A stretch of DNA of 64,000 bases from Stictocephala bisonia (lineage: Eukaryota > Arthropoda > Insecta > Hemiptera > Membracidae): the NCBI GenBank assembly GCA_035578905.1, contig JAQJVL010000303.1:496001-560000 (forward strand), written 5' to 3'. A model generated the notes under the pieces. It was given only the letters and a program-made list of their open reading frames with translations. It ran no database searches and had not been told where the DNA came from. Numbering within the stretch: position 1 is the stretch's first letter; each line of letters starts with the position of its first letter. This document shows positions 45,470 to 56,595 of this stretch, piece after piece. A program made the translations under genes and the position numbers.

Positions 45470-46227
45470 GAACACAAAAAATACCAGGTATCAACTAGGA
45501 AGAAATAAGAATGCCGTAAGATATCTAGCGTTCACAGATGAAATCGCATTGCTAGCGGAAAACATTAATCATGCTAAAATCATCATAGAAAAACTAGATG
45601 AAATAGTGCAAAAAGCTGAACTCAAAATCTTATACACTAAAACAGAATACTTCGACACAATCAACACAACCACAAAACTCACAACAAAATATAGTAAGGA
45701 AATCAGACATTGAAAAATTATTGAAAATGGAAAGAAGACTAATACGTAAGATCTTAGGACCACAAAAATACAAGAATGAATCTATATACAGAATTAGAAT
45801 CTATAAACACACAAAAAAAATAAATAACAACAATAATGAAAAAGAGAAGACTAAAATTTTATAGACACATACAAAGATTGGACGACAATAAACTCACAAA
45901 ACAAATCATGAAAACAATAGACAAAAAATCAACAGTAAAATGGATAGAACAAGTAAGACAAGATGCCAAAACATTAAAAAAAAAAAATAAATAAAGATTT
46001 CGAAGACAGAAAATCATACAGAAAAACTATACATGAAGCAAAATTTGGAGCCTTATAGACAGAAGAAAGAAAACGAAAATTCAGGGAACAAATGAAGTTG
46101 CGTTGGGAACAAAAGAGACAAGTAGGTGAAAAATGAAACAAAAATTGAATGCATTGTTGAAAGATTGTACATAGTTCTTAGTCGACTTAAACACAAATAA
46201 TAATGATATATAATAAAACAACTTAAA
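45470..46227 (+). pseudogene. RTE-type LINE, 3' portion
   Basis: It continues the element at 43736-44700 with LGRNKNAVRYLAFTDEIALL (a degenerate FADD/YADD palm block with TDE in place of the two Asp) and AENINHAKIIIEKLDEIV, then a broken C-terminal region and 3' end. From 45649 on it is a near copy of 47814-48388. Confidence 0.65.
45649..46227 (+). repeat. Direct repeat, copy A (579 bp)
   Basis: The segment from 'acttcgacacaatcaacac' to 'aaaacaacttaaa' recurs at 47814-48388 with only scattered differences and small indels. Both copies stop matching at the same base after 'aacttaaa', which marks the 3' end of the RTE family. Confidence 0.9.
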
Positions 46228-46379
46228 CATAAGATTGGTGGTGGAACAAAAAAAGAGGTATTTTCCCATATATTGTTAAATAAAACCAATCAGGATAGTA
46301 CCATTTGCATTATAATGGGCATAAATTATGTATATTACGTTCTATGGTATATAAAACTCTAAAAAGAAAAGTCTGTTAT

Positions 46380-47280
46380 GTAAGCTTTAAGTTATTTTTT
46401 CAGTGTTACATTTTGATATATTTCTTATGTTACTAGGGATATTATTTGAAATTATCCTCTAATATATGAAGGTTTTTAAAGAACAATTTAATAATATGTG
46501 TTTCTAAAGCCATCTTACTTTGATTCTTGTGTCATATTGATGATTATCAAACTTACAGTCTCTATTCAAGTTTTTACTGATATTAAGGTCCCATAGAAAG
46601 TCATAATTTTTAGATCACAGAAATGTTATTTTGCAGATACATTCCATCCGAGTTTCAGGATGGAGCGAATAGCTTTTTTTTAATTATTAGAAAATAGTTT
46701 AGATTGTTCTTTGATGATGACTCATATATTGCTATATTAAAGGAAATTTGTGAATGGACATGCATAAAATAAATAGTTTTTAAGCTTTAATAGAGCATAA
46801 GTTAAAAAGTATTTTTGAGTGTATGGTCAATTAAACTTTGATATTAATTTTTACAGCTCAAAGAACTATCCAAAGTTAAACCTATATATGTTGCTTCATC
46901 AACTTCAGAGAGCAAAATGTTATACATAGTAATGGTTTGATTAATTTTGTTGGTATTTTGGCGTGTTTTAAATTCTATGCCATTGTTTAGCTTGCATTTA
47001 TTTTAAATTTATAATTGGTAAAAAAACTGTTTTACTCGAGTTAAACTCAAGAAAGCAGAGATTTCTATTCCTTCCCTATTCGGGAAGTAAAATTATGGTC
47101 ACATCATCTGCATAAAGATACAACAACTTGTCTTATTCGGTTATCCTTTCAGATAGCAAAGAAACAGGAGAGGCCATAATGTGGAGCCTTGAGCGACACC
47201 AAAGCATATAGATTTTGTGCTTGATCTATAATGAAGTTGAACATTTTTTCATTTACATTCATTATTTCAACATAAATCAA
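46380..47280 (-). pseudogene. Jockey/CR1-type reverse transcriptase remnant
   Basis: Reading the minus strand, GVAQGSTLWPLLFL (near 47215) matches the 'GVPQGSxLGPLLF' block, LYADDVTI (near 47130) is the catalytic palm, and further down KKAIRSILKLGWNVSAK-like and 'ATYIGLTLDSSLS' phrases follow in changing frames. Many stops are present. Confidence 0.65.
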
Positions 47281-47439
47281 AAACAAATAACTTTAGTGAT
47301 AAAACTTACCAATTTATAGAAACAACAAGAAGACAAAAAGCACAGACAAACATTGTGTAACCCTTTACAAATCAAGAAAAATCTTCTTCAGCAAAACCAA
47401 AAGAAAAACTAGCATCTCAGTTTCGAACAATAAGAAGGT

Positions 47440-48850
47440 TTACAAAAAGAGGGCCTTTGTTTATTATAAACAATCTTTCACACTTCATGCCATGTAAAAC
47501 AATATTGTATGCTGATGACACTACGTTTGTGGTAACATGTCCTAAAATAGATTAGGTTTTGGAACACACAAGTATAATTTCAAAAATGGCTAAAGTTTGG
47601 TTTGAAGCAAACCAGCTAAAAATAAATCATTCTAAAACTGTACAACTTATAGTGGATTTGAAAGCCCCAGTAAATTAAAACTTACATGTCAAACTGATAG
47701 GAATTTATATAGAAAAAAAACTTAACAGGATTGAACATACATATTATATTTGTAATAACTTAGCCCGTAACCTATTCGTCTTGAAAAAAACTAAAGGATA
47801 ATGTTAGTAAGGAACTTCGACACAAGCAACACAACCACAAAACTCACAACAAAATATAGTAAGGAAATCAGACATTGAAAAATTATTGAAAATGGGAAGA
47901 AGACTAATACGTAAGATCTTAGGACCACAAAAATACAAGAATGAATCTATATACAGAATTAGAATCTATAAACACATAGAAAAAAATAACAACAATAATG
48001 AAAAAGAGAAGACTAAAATTTTAAGGACACATAGAAAGATTGGACGACAATAAACTCACAAAACAAATCATGAAAACAATAGAAAAATAATCAACAGTAA
48101 AATGGATAGAACAAGTAAGACAAGATGCCAAAACATTAAAAAAAATAAAAAATAAAGATTTTGAAGACAGAAAATCATACAGAAAAATTATACATGAAGC
48201 AAAATTTGGAGCCTTATAGACAGAAGAAAGAAAACGAAAATTCAGGGAACAAATGAAGTTGCATTGGGAACAAAAGAGACAAGTAGGTGAAAAATGGAAC
48301 AAAAATTGAATGCATTGTTGAAAGATTGTACATAGTTCTTAGTCGACTTAAACGCAAATAATAATGATATATAATAAAACAACTTAAAGATACTCTATTC
48401 ATATTATGCCTTTTTTAATTCTCACTTACAGTATAACATTTTACTATGGGGAAACAATGGGAGCAAAATCTGTTTTCAAATGGCAAAAAAGCCATTAGGG
48501 TAACACTAGGACTGGGCCACATGGAATCATGTAGAGAACATTTTAAAACATTAACTATTATAACTGTACCAAGCTTGCTCATCTATAACAGTCTTATTTA
48601 TGCTTAAATAGTTTCTTGTTAAGATCCGATGTTCATAGCCATAATACTAGAAATAAACATTCACTTAATCTACCTTTAACAAGATTACCAGTTACACATA
48701 ACAGCTATAAATATTTTCTCAGCATAAAATGTCATAATAAACTGCATCAAAAGTATCTGCTATTTCACTTAAGTTTTTCAAAAAAATTATCGATTGTTGG
48801 CTTAAAGTTAAATCTTTTTACTCTTTGGATAGATTTTTACAGTGTAACAT
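47440..48850 (+). pseudogene. Jockey/CR1-type reverse transcriptase remnant, split by an RTE insertion
   Basis: Plus-strand segments read LSHFMPCKTILYADDTTFVV (47480-47540), then KVWFEANQLKINHSKTVQL and KLIGIYIEKKLNRIEHTYYI (to about 47780). After 48388 the same protein resumes with KKAIRVTLGLGHMESCREHF (48480-48545), then VPSLLIYNSLIY and SHNTRNKHSLNLPLTRLPV (48616-48690). The gap between the parts is exactly the RTE copy B. Confidence 0.75.
47814..48388 (+). mobile_element. 5'-truncated RTE-type LINE copy (direct repeat copy B)
   Basis: 575 bp matching 45649-46227 almost base for base. It lies inside an RT remnant of another LINE, so it is a separate, 5'-truncated insertion; 5' truncation is the normal outcome of target-primed reverse transcription. 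The minus-strand frames at 48021-48402 are shadows. Confidence 0.85.
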
Positions 48851-49499
48851 GAATAACTTCCATTTTTAATCTAATATTAATCATATTTTATTTTTTATAT
48901 TATAAGACTAGTTATATTTTACAATTTTTAGTACCATTATATTCTTTTATAGTTTTATGTAATGATCATTGTACAATGCATAAAATATTACCAAGTTTAC
49001 TGCTACTTTTACCATGTAGAGTATTTTATTATTTCACTATTGTTTATTATATTTTTAAAATCTAGTTTATAAATTGACAATGTTGATTGCTTACAAATGC
49101 TGAAAGACAATAAAGATTTGAATTTTTAAAGCACAACCACAATAACACCTTCAATGAGCCTGAAGACACCTTTTGAGAGCAATTGCAGCTTATCATCAGG
49201 AATGGAGACTCCGTGCCTCTGGGTCTGCAGGGCTGTTCATTGCGGAGTTCAAGAAAATCACACAAAAGATGTTTCGGGATCTGGTGCTATGGTGTCAGAG
49301 GGAACTTTAAAGTTTACTCTCTCATTTTAACTGTGCTTTCTCTTGTTAGGCTATTAGTGCTGCTTCTGTCATTGCTAATTTAAAGGAACTATTTTCTGTC
49401 TTTATTATCACCTTATACATCTATACTGATTGTGGAACTTTTTCATGTCTCAAGAGCTTATGTATTTTCTCCAAATAGCAGTGAGACATACCCTTAAAA
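48851..49499. other. LINE-tail-like and unassigned DNA
   Basis: 48851-49130 is probably the 3' UTR of the preceding LINE remnant, ending near 'aaagacaataaagatttg' (about 49105-49122). The rest has no recognised content; frames at 49062-49383 are unsupported. Confidence 0.4.
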
Positions 49500-50095
49500 T
49501 CAGACTGGGTTGGCTAAAAATATCTGGAAAACAGTACAACTAGCTTTAAGACAGAATTTGAATAGAATGAGGTAGGAGGACATTCTTTCAGAAGCTCTTT
49601 ACTCTATAAGATCGCTTTTTGGTAAATCCACAAATGAAATTCTATATGAAATACTTAAAGATAAACTAATGGAATAACAATACAGACACAATTATGAACC
49701 CAAGATATTAAAAAGGTTAGTGGGACAGTTAAAATTCGATCTGTATATTGAAGAGGTTTGTGTTATTGAAGGCTACTCTTATTATTGTCACATAAGTCTG
49801 TCTAATGAAGAGAACGGTAGTATCATCCAGACACCCAATTCCTTTGGGGTCCAAAGAATTGGGCACAACAACCCAAACAAGATATGACGAGAGCAATTTT
49901 CGAAATCATTTTGAAAGAGATGAAGTTGTTCCCAACACACTGAATTATCACCCTCAAGTTGAGCCAGGAGAAAATGACAAGGAAGGAAGACCAGGAGCCT
50001 TGGAAGATATATTAGATGGAACACCAGAGAACATACAGCCCCAGCTTACTGTAGGACAATATTATGTTGGTGGGACAATTGTTTTAGACTAGAAA
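49500..50095 (+). pseudogene. Ty3/gypsy-type integrase C-terminal remnant
   Basis: In shifting plus-strand frames the segment reads NIWKTVQLALRQNLNRM, then DILSEALYSIRSLFGKSTN (49580-49635), KRLVGQLKFDLYIEEVCVIE (about 49710-49770), and VVSSRHPIPLGSKE at 49820. These correspond in order to the end of the gypsy integrase core ('VLPxALHSIRSLLCTATN'), the linker and the 'TVSxRxLAP' strand near the pol C-terminus. The 95-codon frame from 49805 is this tail and ends at a natural-looking stop. No LTRs, RT or gag were found nearby. Confidence 0.55.
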
Positions 50096-50738
50096 AATAT
50101 CATGTGAATTTTCTAACTAACTTTAATTAAAACTTTATTTGAACAACTCAACATATAATTTATGTTTTGCTTTCTGTTTTTAAAACCAAACTCTGAGGTA
50201 ATTTATTCTTTTTATTTATAATCTTACAACACAGATATTGCAGAATGGGACAGGAGTACCAATATCAAGCGAAAATCTGATTATTTTTGTATCATTTTCA
50301 GTATAGTTTAATCTTTATCAATATTAACAGACAAGAAAGATAAAAGTAGATGTATGGAAGTTAAATACTTTTTAAAATTCTACAGATTATAAAAGAAATG
50401 ACTCTAAAATGAAGAAAATTCTAAAGGAATATTTATTGGAAAACCATTATTACATGTTGTAAAAGTTCTCAGACAAGACATTTATTTATTTTACATATCA
50501 ACATGCATCTTCAATTTTGTTCATTAAAGTAATAACATAATAAACATTTCCTCTCAAGATGATATAGCTAATAGTACAAGAAAATAAATAAATACATATT
50601 ACAATGACAAGCAGTAAAATATAAACAGAAATTATTAAGCATAATGTAATCTATTTATAATTCCGTCAATTTAAAATAGTGAAAGTAAACAACCAAAGTG
50701 AAAACTAACTTTCAACAAAATAACAACCTGGAGAGTTT

Positions 50739-50963
50739 CTAGGCAGCCATCCTGCGACGGTCCACGGACTCGCCTTGGTTCGTACGAAACTGTATCATCA
50801 CGACACAAACTGGCCTTCCCACTGTTGGTGAATTCGTACACTCTGTGGCGAGGAAGATGTATGATGTAGCAGAGCAGTCTGAGTGGGACCACATCAGGTT
50901 GTTGGCCACCAGTGTAAGACCTCCACAGATAGTGTACCCTAGACCAAGCATCTCGTTCTTCTA
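50739..50963 (-). CDS. Candidate host exon or last exon, unknown protein
   Basis: A patch noticeably GC-richer than its surroundings keeps two minus-strand frames open. The frame ending at 50739 reads GYTICGGLTLVANNLMWSHS, then DCSATSYIFLATECTNS, VGRPVCVVMIQFRTNQGES and VDRRRMAA before a stop; it has five cysteines and more G/C at third positions than the overlapping frame (50976-50671, MEGHLEERDAW...). An AG that could be an acceptor (tcatctag|AAG) lies just upstream. I do not recognise the family, and either frame could be a coincidence. Confidence 0.3.
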
Positions 50964-50976
50964 GATGACCCTCCAT

Positions 50977-51539
50977 AATGTTTCACTTCTTTTTTATTTA
51001 ACTTCTGGTTCATTTTCTCATGTCTGCCTTCCATACATGGTATTTGTCTTTCTAATTCATCTTTGATCATCTGTTTGTATCTGTGCATTTTAGCATATTT
51101 TCCTTTTTCTTTTTATAAATATGCATTTTTAAAATTTTTCTTTCCTTGGCACAAAAGCATTTTCAATGTTGATGCACCCTGCTTCATGACATTGGATTCT
51201 CTTCCAGAGCATGAAAAAAATGGGAAGAGTCCCAAACATCTGAACTTGAACATTTTTTAGAAATGTAATTAATTGAACATCTGTTTTTATTAAGGTGTGT
51301 TTTTACATCCTTTATTTTAATTCAATTCAACAATATATTCATATTCAACATTAACATATAAGTTGAAGCAAACTTTCATATGTTACTATATAGTTTAATG
51401 GTGAGATTTTTAACGTTGGTTGGGTAATTAAGCTCCAAGCTTTGTACATTTTTTAAACAATCTGACATTACAAAGAGAAATGTATTAAGTTTGTACCAGT
51501 TACCTGGCACCATTTATTTCTATAAGAGTAGCATTATCA
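50977..51539. other. Intergenic DNA, nothing recognised
   Basis: T-rich DNA; the 65-codon frame at 51063 is low complexity. Confidence 0.4.
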
Positions 51540-52210
51540 TTCATTTAATTCAATAATTTATTTCAAACAGCTGATACAAATACATAAACATGACATAAAA
51601 GCTTGGTCTAATTTAGTTTTCATTGTGAAATGCTTAATTTCCACCAACTCAGACATGACTGAACTACTTTGCATCTCCATAAAGAAGACTTATAGGGTCT
51701 TCTAGACTATAAAACTTTGTCATCTAGGAGAACGGCAGTAGGTTGAGCTTTTATATTGATGTGATGGTCTAGATGGAACCACGGGAGGGAGTGTAAGTAA
51801 GCTAGGCCTATCCATAGCAAAGCAAAAGCTGTCATCTAGTAAATTATAAAATAAGTATAATAATATAATATATATAAAGGATAGATAACTTGTGTGAATT
51901 AACATCAATATTTTGACAACAATATAAATAAAATTGTGAAATATATCAAATTTGGTAAATTTAACCTTCAATGAATGTCTTCTAAGAAATCTTCAGTTTT
52001 GTAGTATGAGTTATGTTTTTAAATATTTTATTAACTTTGTGAAAATTGGCTCTTGTTTGAGGGCTTCAGGGAGTTCATTAAATAATTTTACTCCATTATA
52101 AAACAATTTTTAAATAAAATGTTGTGATAATTTTACATATGGTTGGTTTCTTAATTATTTTCAATGGGTGTAAACCTTGCTTTCTTCTCTCATCGTGTTT
52201 CTAACCAGGC
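51540..52210 (-). pseudogene. CR1/Jockey-type LINE 3' fragment
   Basis: On the minus strand LFYNGVKLFNELPEALKQEP and IFTKLIKYLKT (about 52110-52020) match the end of ORF2 in these LINEs. A 3' UTR with 'gaaataaattattgaatt' follows near 51570-51545. The 83-codon frame at 51971-51720 lies in the UTR-like part and is not supported as a gene. Confidence 0.6.
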
Positions 52211-53455
52211 TCAAATGTTTTGTTACAATTTAGAGTATCGTTTCTTACACCCTCAGTCTCGAGTAGAACGTTGGGAGTCCCTTACATTTGAACACTTTAC
52301 GTTATTGTTTTATTTTGATTTGGAACATGGGTAACTATTCTCATTATTCAGTCTTTTGCAAGGTTTTAATTCAAAATTGCTTTTAGGTTAAATACAATAT
52401 TTCAAAACATTAATATTTTAGCATGACTACCCAGTTAATAGACCAGTACCCCTCATTAAATTCAGAAGGTAATGTTGATTAACCCTGGAACTGCCAGTCA
52501 TTTTTTCTGTACAGCCAAGAGTTTTTTACTCACTAGTGTAAGCATCTTTCAAAAATTTGTAAAAATAAATCCCAAACATAACATAATACATGCTAGTATG
52601 AATTTTACAAAATTAATTCCAGAATTACATAATGCATACTAGAATGAATTTTGGAGTTTTTATTTATACTTTTTAAAAAAAAACATGAACAAAAGTTTTC
52701 TCAACTGATTTTTCAATTTATAAAAAGGGTCCCTGACGGGTAAAAAAAATTGAAAGTAAAAAAAATGAGATATACAAACTGTAGCAAATTTTATCTAGTT
52801 TCAGAAACTGTAATAAAAATTGATATTATTATAGTTTTGAATAAGTCAAGCATTTTTTTTTTCTTTGCCTGATGCATGGTAACAAAACAAAGGAAATGAT
52901 ATCGTGAAACAAGGTCATAGAATACCAAATATAAAGTAACTTCCAAAACCCTATGAAACAACTATCTGAGAGTTACCATATAAAAAATTACACCAATATT
53001 CTAATGCAAATTTAAGAAAATTTAAATAATGTGATGCCATTTATAAAAAGGCCAGGTTAAGAAATGTGTACACCGCTTTCAAATATTCACATAACTTTGT
53101 GGTTTTTCACTCCATAAATTAATTGTATTTAGGTTAGTCAGGTAGAAGCATTTCACCATCAAATGTAAAAGTTAATCATTGATGAATACAATTTTTAAAC
53201 TTCACATATTTGCCCAAGTATCAGTTATACGACATCAACCTTTCAAAGGGCAAGACTGAGAGAAAGGATTGAAAAATAATTACAATATCACCCTTCGATC
53301 CAGCCATCATTCACTTTGCTCGCACAACAATTGAACCACCTTAGCTGCATACTCCTTGCAGCAATGTGCCCTCTCATCTTATTGCTCTGCATCCACTACA
53401 TCTTTGTGTCTTCATAAGTGCTGCACAAAGGAAAATTCTCTTCCTACAGCTATCC
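52211..53455. other. Intergenic AT-rich DNA, nothing recognised
   Basis: A decayed duplication of the type 'cataatacatgctagtatgaattttaca' and 'cataatgcatactagaatgaattttgga' lies at 52578-52660. Otherwise featureless. Confidence 0.4.
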
Positions 53456-53459
53456 GTCT

Positions 53460-53765
53460 TCCTACAGCTACTTAAAGGTTGTCAGTTCGATCCCAATGAG
53501 AGTCAATACATTTTGAGAAGGATCAGCTGATAATCACCGGCTGTTCATTTGTCATTGGGCTATTAATTAATGACACTTTCTAAGGAATAGTCGGCCTTAG
53601 TTTGTAACAATGACTACATTCGCACATCTACACTCATCACACTCATTCGAAATCAATATTCGCCCATATCTTGACGATCGGCGTCTTATGATATGCTCGG
53701 TCCTCTTAATACCGACATGGCGTCCGCTTGGTGGTTGCTATCGGCGTGGACACTACTAGAGAAGT
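53460..53765 (+). repeat. SINE-like repeat, copy 2
   Basis: It contains 'gttcgatccc', a sequence close to the RNA polymerase III B box, then 'tcattgggctattaattaatgac', 'aggaatagtcggccttagt' and 'attcgcccatatcttgac', shared in order with the copies at 53770, 54715 and 63110. Its 3' end runs into the next copy. Confidence 0.6.
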
Positions 53766-53769
53766 CTGG

Positions 53770-54085
53770 GGTGTCCATGTTGGGTGGTAATCATTGTGCG
53801 GATGTTGTGTGGGGGAGATAACTGAGCATCAGGCTTGTTAATTAGCTGAAAATCAGACCAGCACTACGTGGTTCGGATTCCACGTAAAGCTGTAGGTCCC
53901 TTAGTTGCCCTGGCTGTTGGGCTATTAATAAATTGCCCTTTCTGAGGAACAGTTGAACTCAGTTAGTAACCAGACTACACTCATCCTACACTCATAAAAC
54001 CATTCATATTCGCCTTAAAATACGCACAACGTGTCGGCGTCTCATATGTAAGAATGTAAGAAAGAATATGAATAAATAAATAAAT
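53770..54085 (+). repeat. SINE-like repeat, copy 3 (with A-rich tail)
   Basis: The clearest copy: 'ggttcggattcc' (B-box-like), 'tgtaggtcccttagttgccctg', 'gttgggctattaataaattgcc', 'ctgaggaacagttgaactcag', 'tattcgccttaaaat' and a simple-repeat tail of 'aataaataaataa' at 54070. Pol III-like internal box plus A-rich tail fits a SINE; an A box was not confidently placed. Confidence 0.6.
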
Positions 54086-54714
54086 AATATGCTACAAGAA
54101 GTTAAAAAAATACGACAAAACATTTCTTAATAATATAAAAAAATAACCCAGACTGTAGGCACTAGATAATATTCCTTGGAAAAAAATAACAATAAATGCT
54201 GTTACCAAAGCAAAAGGAAATTGATTAATACATTTATTAAAGATTGAAGCTATGCACTGATAAAACAGTCCAAGAATAGTTTTAGAATATCGTTTCGAAA
54301 ATTGACTATTCCTACCAATATTATAAAAAAATGTGTGTCCTTATGACATAATTATTATTGACAAACTGTTACTAGAGTGAACTCTTGTAAACTTGTCCGC
54401 TGGTGTGGTGTTTCTTGTGTTATTTTCAATTCAAATAAATTGAACATATATGTATATAATGTACTATACTGGATGAATTTATTATTTCTGATGTTGTTAG
54501 GATATCCAAATTAGATTTGCGATTTTAATTCTTTGCATTCTTTGTTAGAGGTACCCTGGCGGCAGGTATCAGTCCACATACACCACACTTTTAACAGATG
54601 TTTACCCACACATACATGAAAAAAAATATAGCAAAATAACTTATAAACATACAAAAAAACAAATAAATAAAAATTGTTAAAAGCAATAAATTATCATGAT
54701 TAATAAGTATGACA
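54086..54714. other. Intergenic DNA, nothing recognised
   Basis: AT-rich, no coding match. Confidence 0.4.
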
Positions 54715-54990
54715 TAGACGAATGTGTTTAGTGAATGAGTGTAACCATTGTTACTAACTAAGGTCATCTGTTCCTTAGAAGGGCCACAGCAAAGGTGCTC
54801 AAGGGACCTACAATTTACCTTGAAATCCTAACCGCATATTATTGGTCCGACTTTCAATCCTAGATGATCTCCAAACTCAGGTCACCAGCCAACGTCGACA
54901 CCATGGACTTCTTTAGTAGTGTCCATATCGATGGTAGCTATTGCGCAGACGCCATATCTGTAGTAAGAGGACTGAGAATAGAGCTCATTG
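54715..54990 (-). repeat. SINE-like repeat, copy 4
   Basis: The reverse complement of the family: 'gttactaactaaggtcatctgttccttag', 'caagggacctacaatttacc' and the 'ccatggacttctttagtagtgtcc' block, the last also seen at 63380-63415. The 73-codon frame at 54864 is within the repeat. Confidence 0.6.
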
Positions 54991-55145
54991 TATACAGTCT
55001 CCACAAAGATAGCCTGCAAATAGCTGGAATACAATGCGAACTACAGTGCGAGCTATATGATAGATACATAATAAATAAATTATAATAAAACAAATACCTG
55101 TAAAATAGAATAAGGATGGAATAAATAATGAATAGTTGATAGACA

Positions 55146-55470
55146 AAATGCTTTATTAACATATTCGTTGAGAATAGTTTAGAGCCAGTTACATAGTTTT
55201 AACATTAGTGTACATAATGAGACGAATTTTCATAAAAACAGTCAAGTGTCAGGGTCTCTTTGAAGGTGCTCATCTATAGAGTAGAGGGGACGAACAATAA
55301 GCAATCTGTTTCGTGCTGTTTTGAGCTTGTTATCTTCCATGCTTCTCAGTTTGTGTGGAAGGAGGTTGTGAAGCTTCCTTCCTATAAGTATTCTTTTTTT
55401 TCTCAAACTGAGCTGTGTTATGAACATAAGCCAAGATGGTGGACACTCAACATACATTGTAAAGTGCTCC
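55146..55470 (-). pseudogene. CR1/Jockey-type LINE C-terminal fragment
   Basis: The minus frame 55457-55242 reads RILIGRKLHNLLPHKLRSME, DNKLKTARNRLLIVRPLYSI and DEHLQ, the last part of ORF2 in such LINEs ('GxKLYNxLPxxIK...FKxxLxxxLxxxxFYSIxEFL'). The 3' tail with AATAAAGCATTTT lies at about 55160-55148 on the same strand. Confidence 0.65.
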
Positions 55471-55479
55471 CCCTTTAAG

Positions 55480-55915
55480 TGAAGTTTTTTAGTGGATAAA
55501 CCAACAATACTCTACTAAATTACTCTCAAGGACGAAGAACAACTGTAAGTTCACATAATCTATTATAAATAAGAAGTTTTTCACAACCTCAGAACAAGCT
55601 TACTTCACTATTAACAAAGCTGCCAAGCTGGCACTTACTTTTGAGCTGCTTTATGGACATAAAGTACTACTAAACTTCAAGCAATTAATAACATTTTATA
55701 AAATTTTACAAGATAATGACAACTTTCAATAAGCTCTTCAATAACAAACAATCTGAAGTGAATGAGTACTTTTATTCAGTTGCAATTACTGTATTTAAAA
55801 ACAAAACTGTTATAATTGTAATTATTTTTGTATCAGGTTAAGTGGAAGAAGGGACTTCCTAGTTGACCTGTTAAATTCACCTGGTTAAATAAAGACGTAT
55901 TTCATTTCATTTCAT
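55480..55915 (+). repeat. LINE 3' tail
   Basis: The segment ends 'gttaaataaagacgtatttc' followed by three copies of 'atttc', a polyadenylation signal with a short simple repeat as in CR1/Jockey 3' ends, preceded by 'agggacttcctagttgacctg'. Upstream coding remains are too broken to assign. Confidence 0.45.
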
Positions 55916-55975
55916 TTTCAATCTGTTTCAACAGAAAACTGTTACAACAAATTCTACTGCTCATGACGTCATTGA

Positions 55976-56037
55976 CAACTCAACATTAAGTGACATAATA
56001 GCACAACAACTCAACATTAAGTGACATCATAGCACAA
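55976..56037. repeat. 31-bp tandem duplication
   Basis: 'caactcaacattaagtgaca' starts at 55976 and again at 56007 with one difference (ataatag versus atcatag). Confidence 0.8.
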
Positions 56038-56267
56038 CGTATAATCTAACAGTTGCCAAATGAACAACAACACAGTCAACAAGCAGTGAATGTGTGCCAT
56101 ATTGAACCTGACACCTGCTGACTCTGCAGCACTGACCTGGGCCACAGACATTTCAAACCAGTCACCAGTGCAATATTATCTTGCACTGTATTATGTGACT
56201 CCAGCACAGCTGCATTATTGTTTACATTTGACATGGCCTTTGGTTCATCTTAAATCAAAATCAATTA

Positions 56268-56369
56268 TTTTATGACAATAGGAACCAGCCAAACCCAGCT
56301 TAAAAAACTGAATCTACATTTGCTTTTATGACAATAGTATCCAGCCAAACCCAGCTTAAAAAACTGAAT
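56268..56369. repeat. 56-bp tandem duplication
   Basis: 'ttttatgacaatag' followed by 'ccagccaaacccagcttaaa' occurs at 56268 and again at 56324 with minor changes. It lies directly upstream of the LINE at 56.5 kb. Confidence 0.8.
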
Positions 56370-56595
56370 TCATTCTTAAGAATTTTATTATTTAGAAAAT
56401 ATTTTTATTGACTTTTATTGCAAGGATTTTAATAAAGCCTAGCAAGTTTATTAACATTTAAAAACTGGTTCAGGACTAGTTGCTATGTTGTTTGCTCCTG
56501 GTTAGTCTGCTATAAAAATTGAAGGCAGAAATTTACATTTCGAGTTTTAACATTGTTTTGTCTCCTAAGATAAATATTAATATCATTTTACAAAA

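Noticed and set aside
48021..48402. Hydrophobic minus-strand frames in the RTE tails (also 46053-46289)
   Set aside because: They are antisense shadows of A-rich RTE coding sequence and occur in both copies.
53860..53900. tRNA gene suggested by 'ggttcggattcc'
   Set aside because: No cloverleaf, no acceptor stem pairing and no anticodon arm; it belongs to a dispersed SINE-like repeat.
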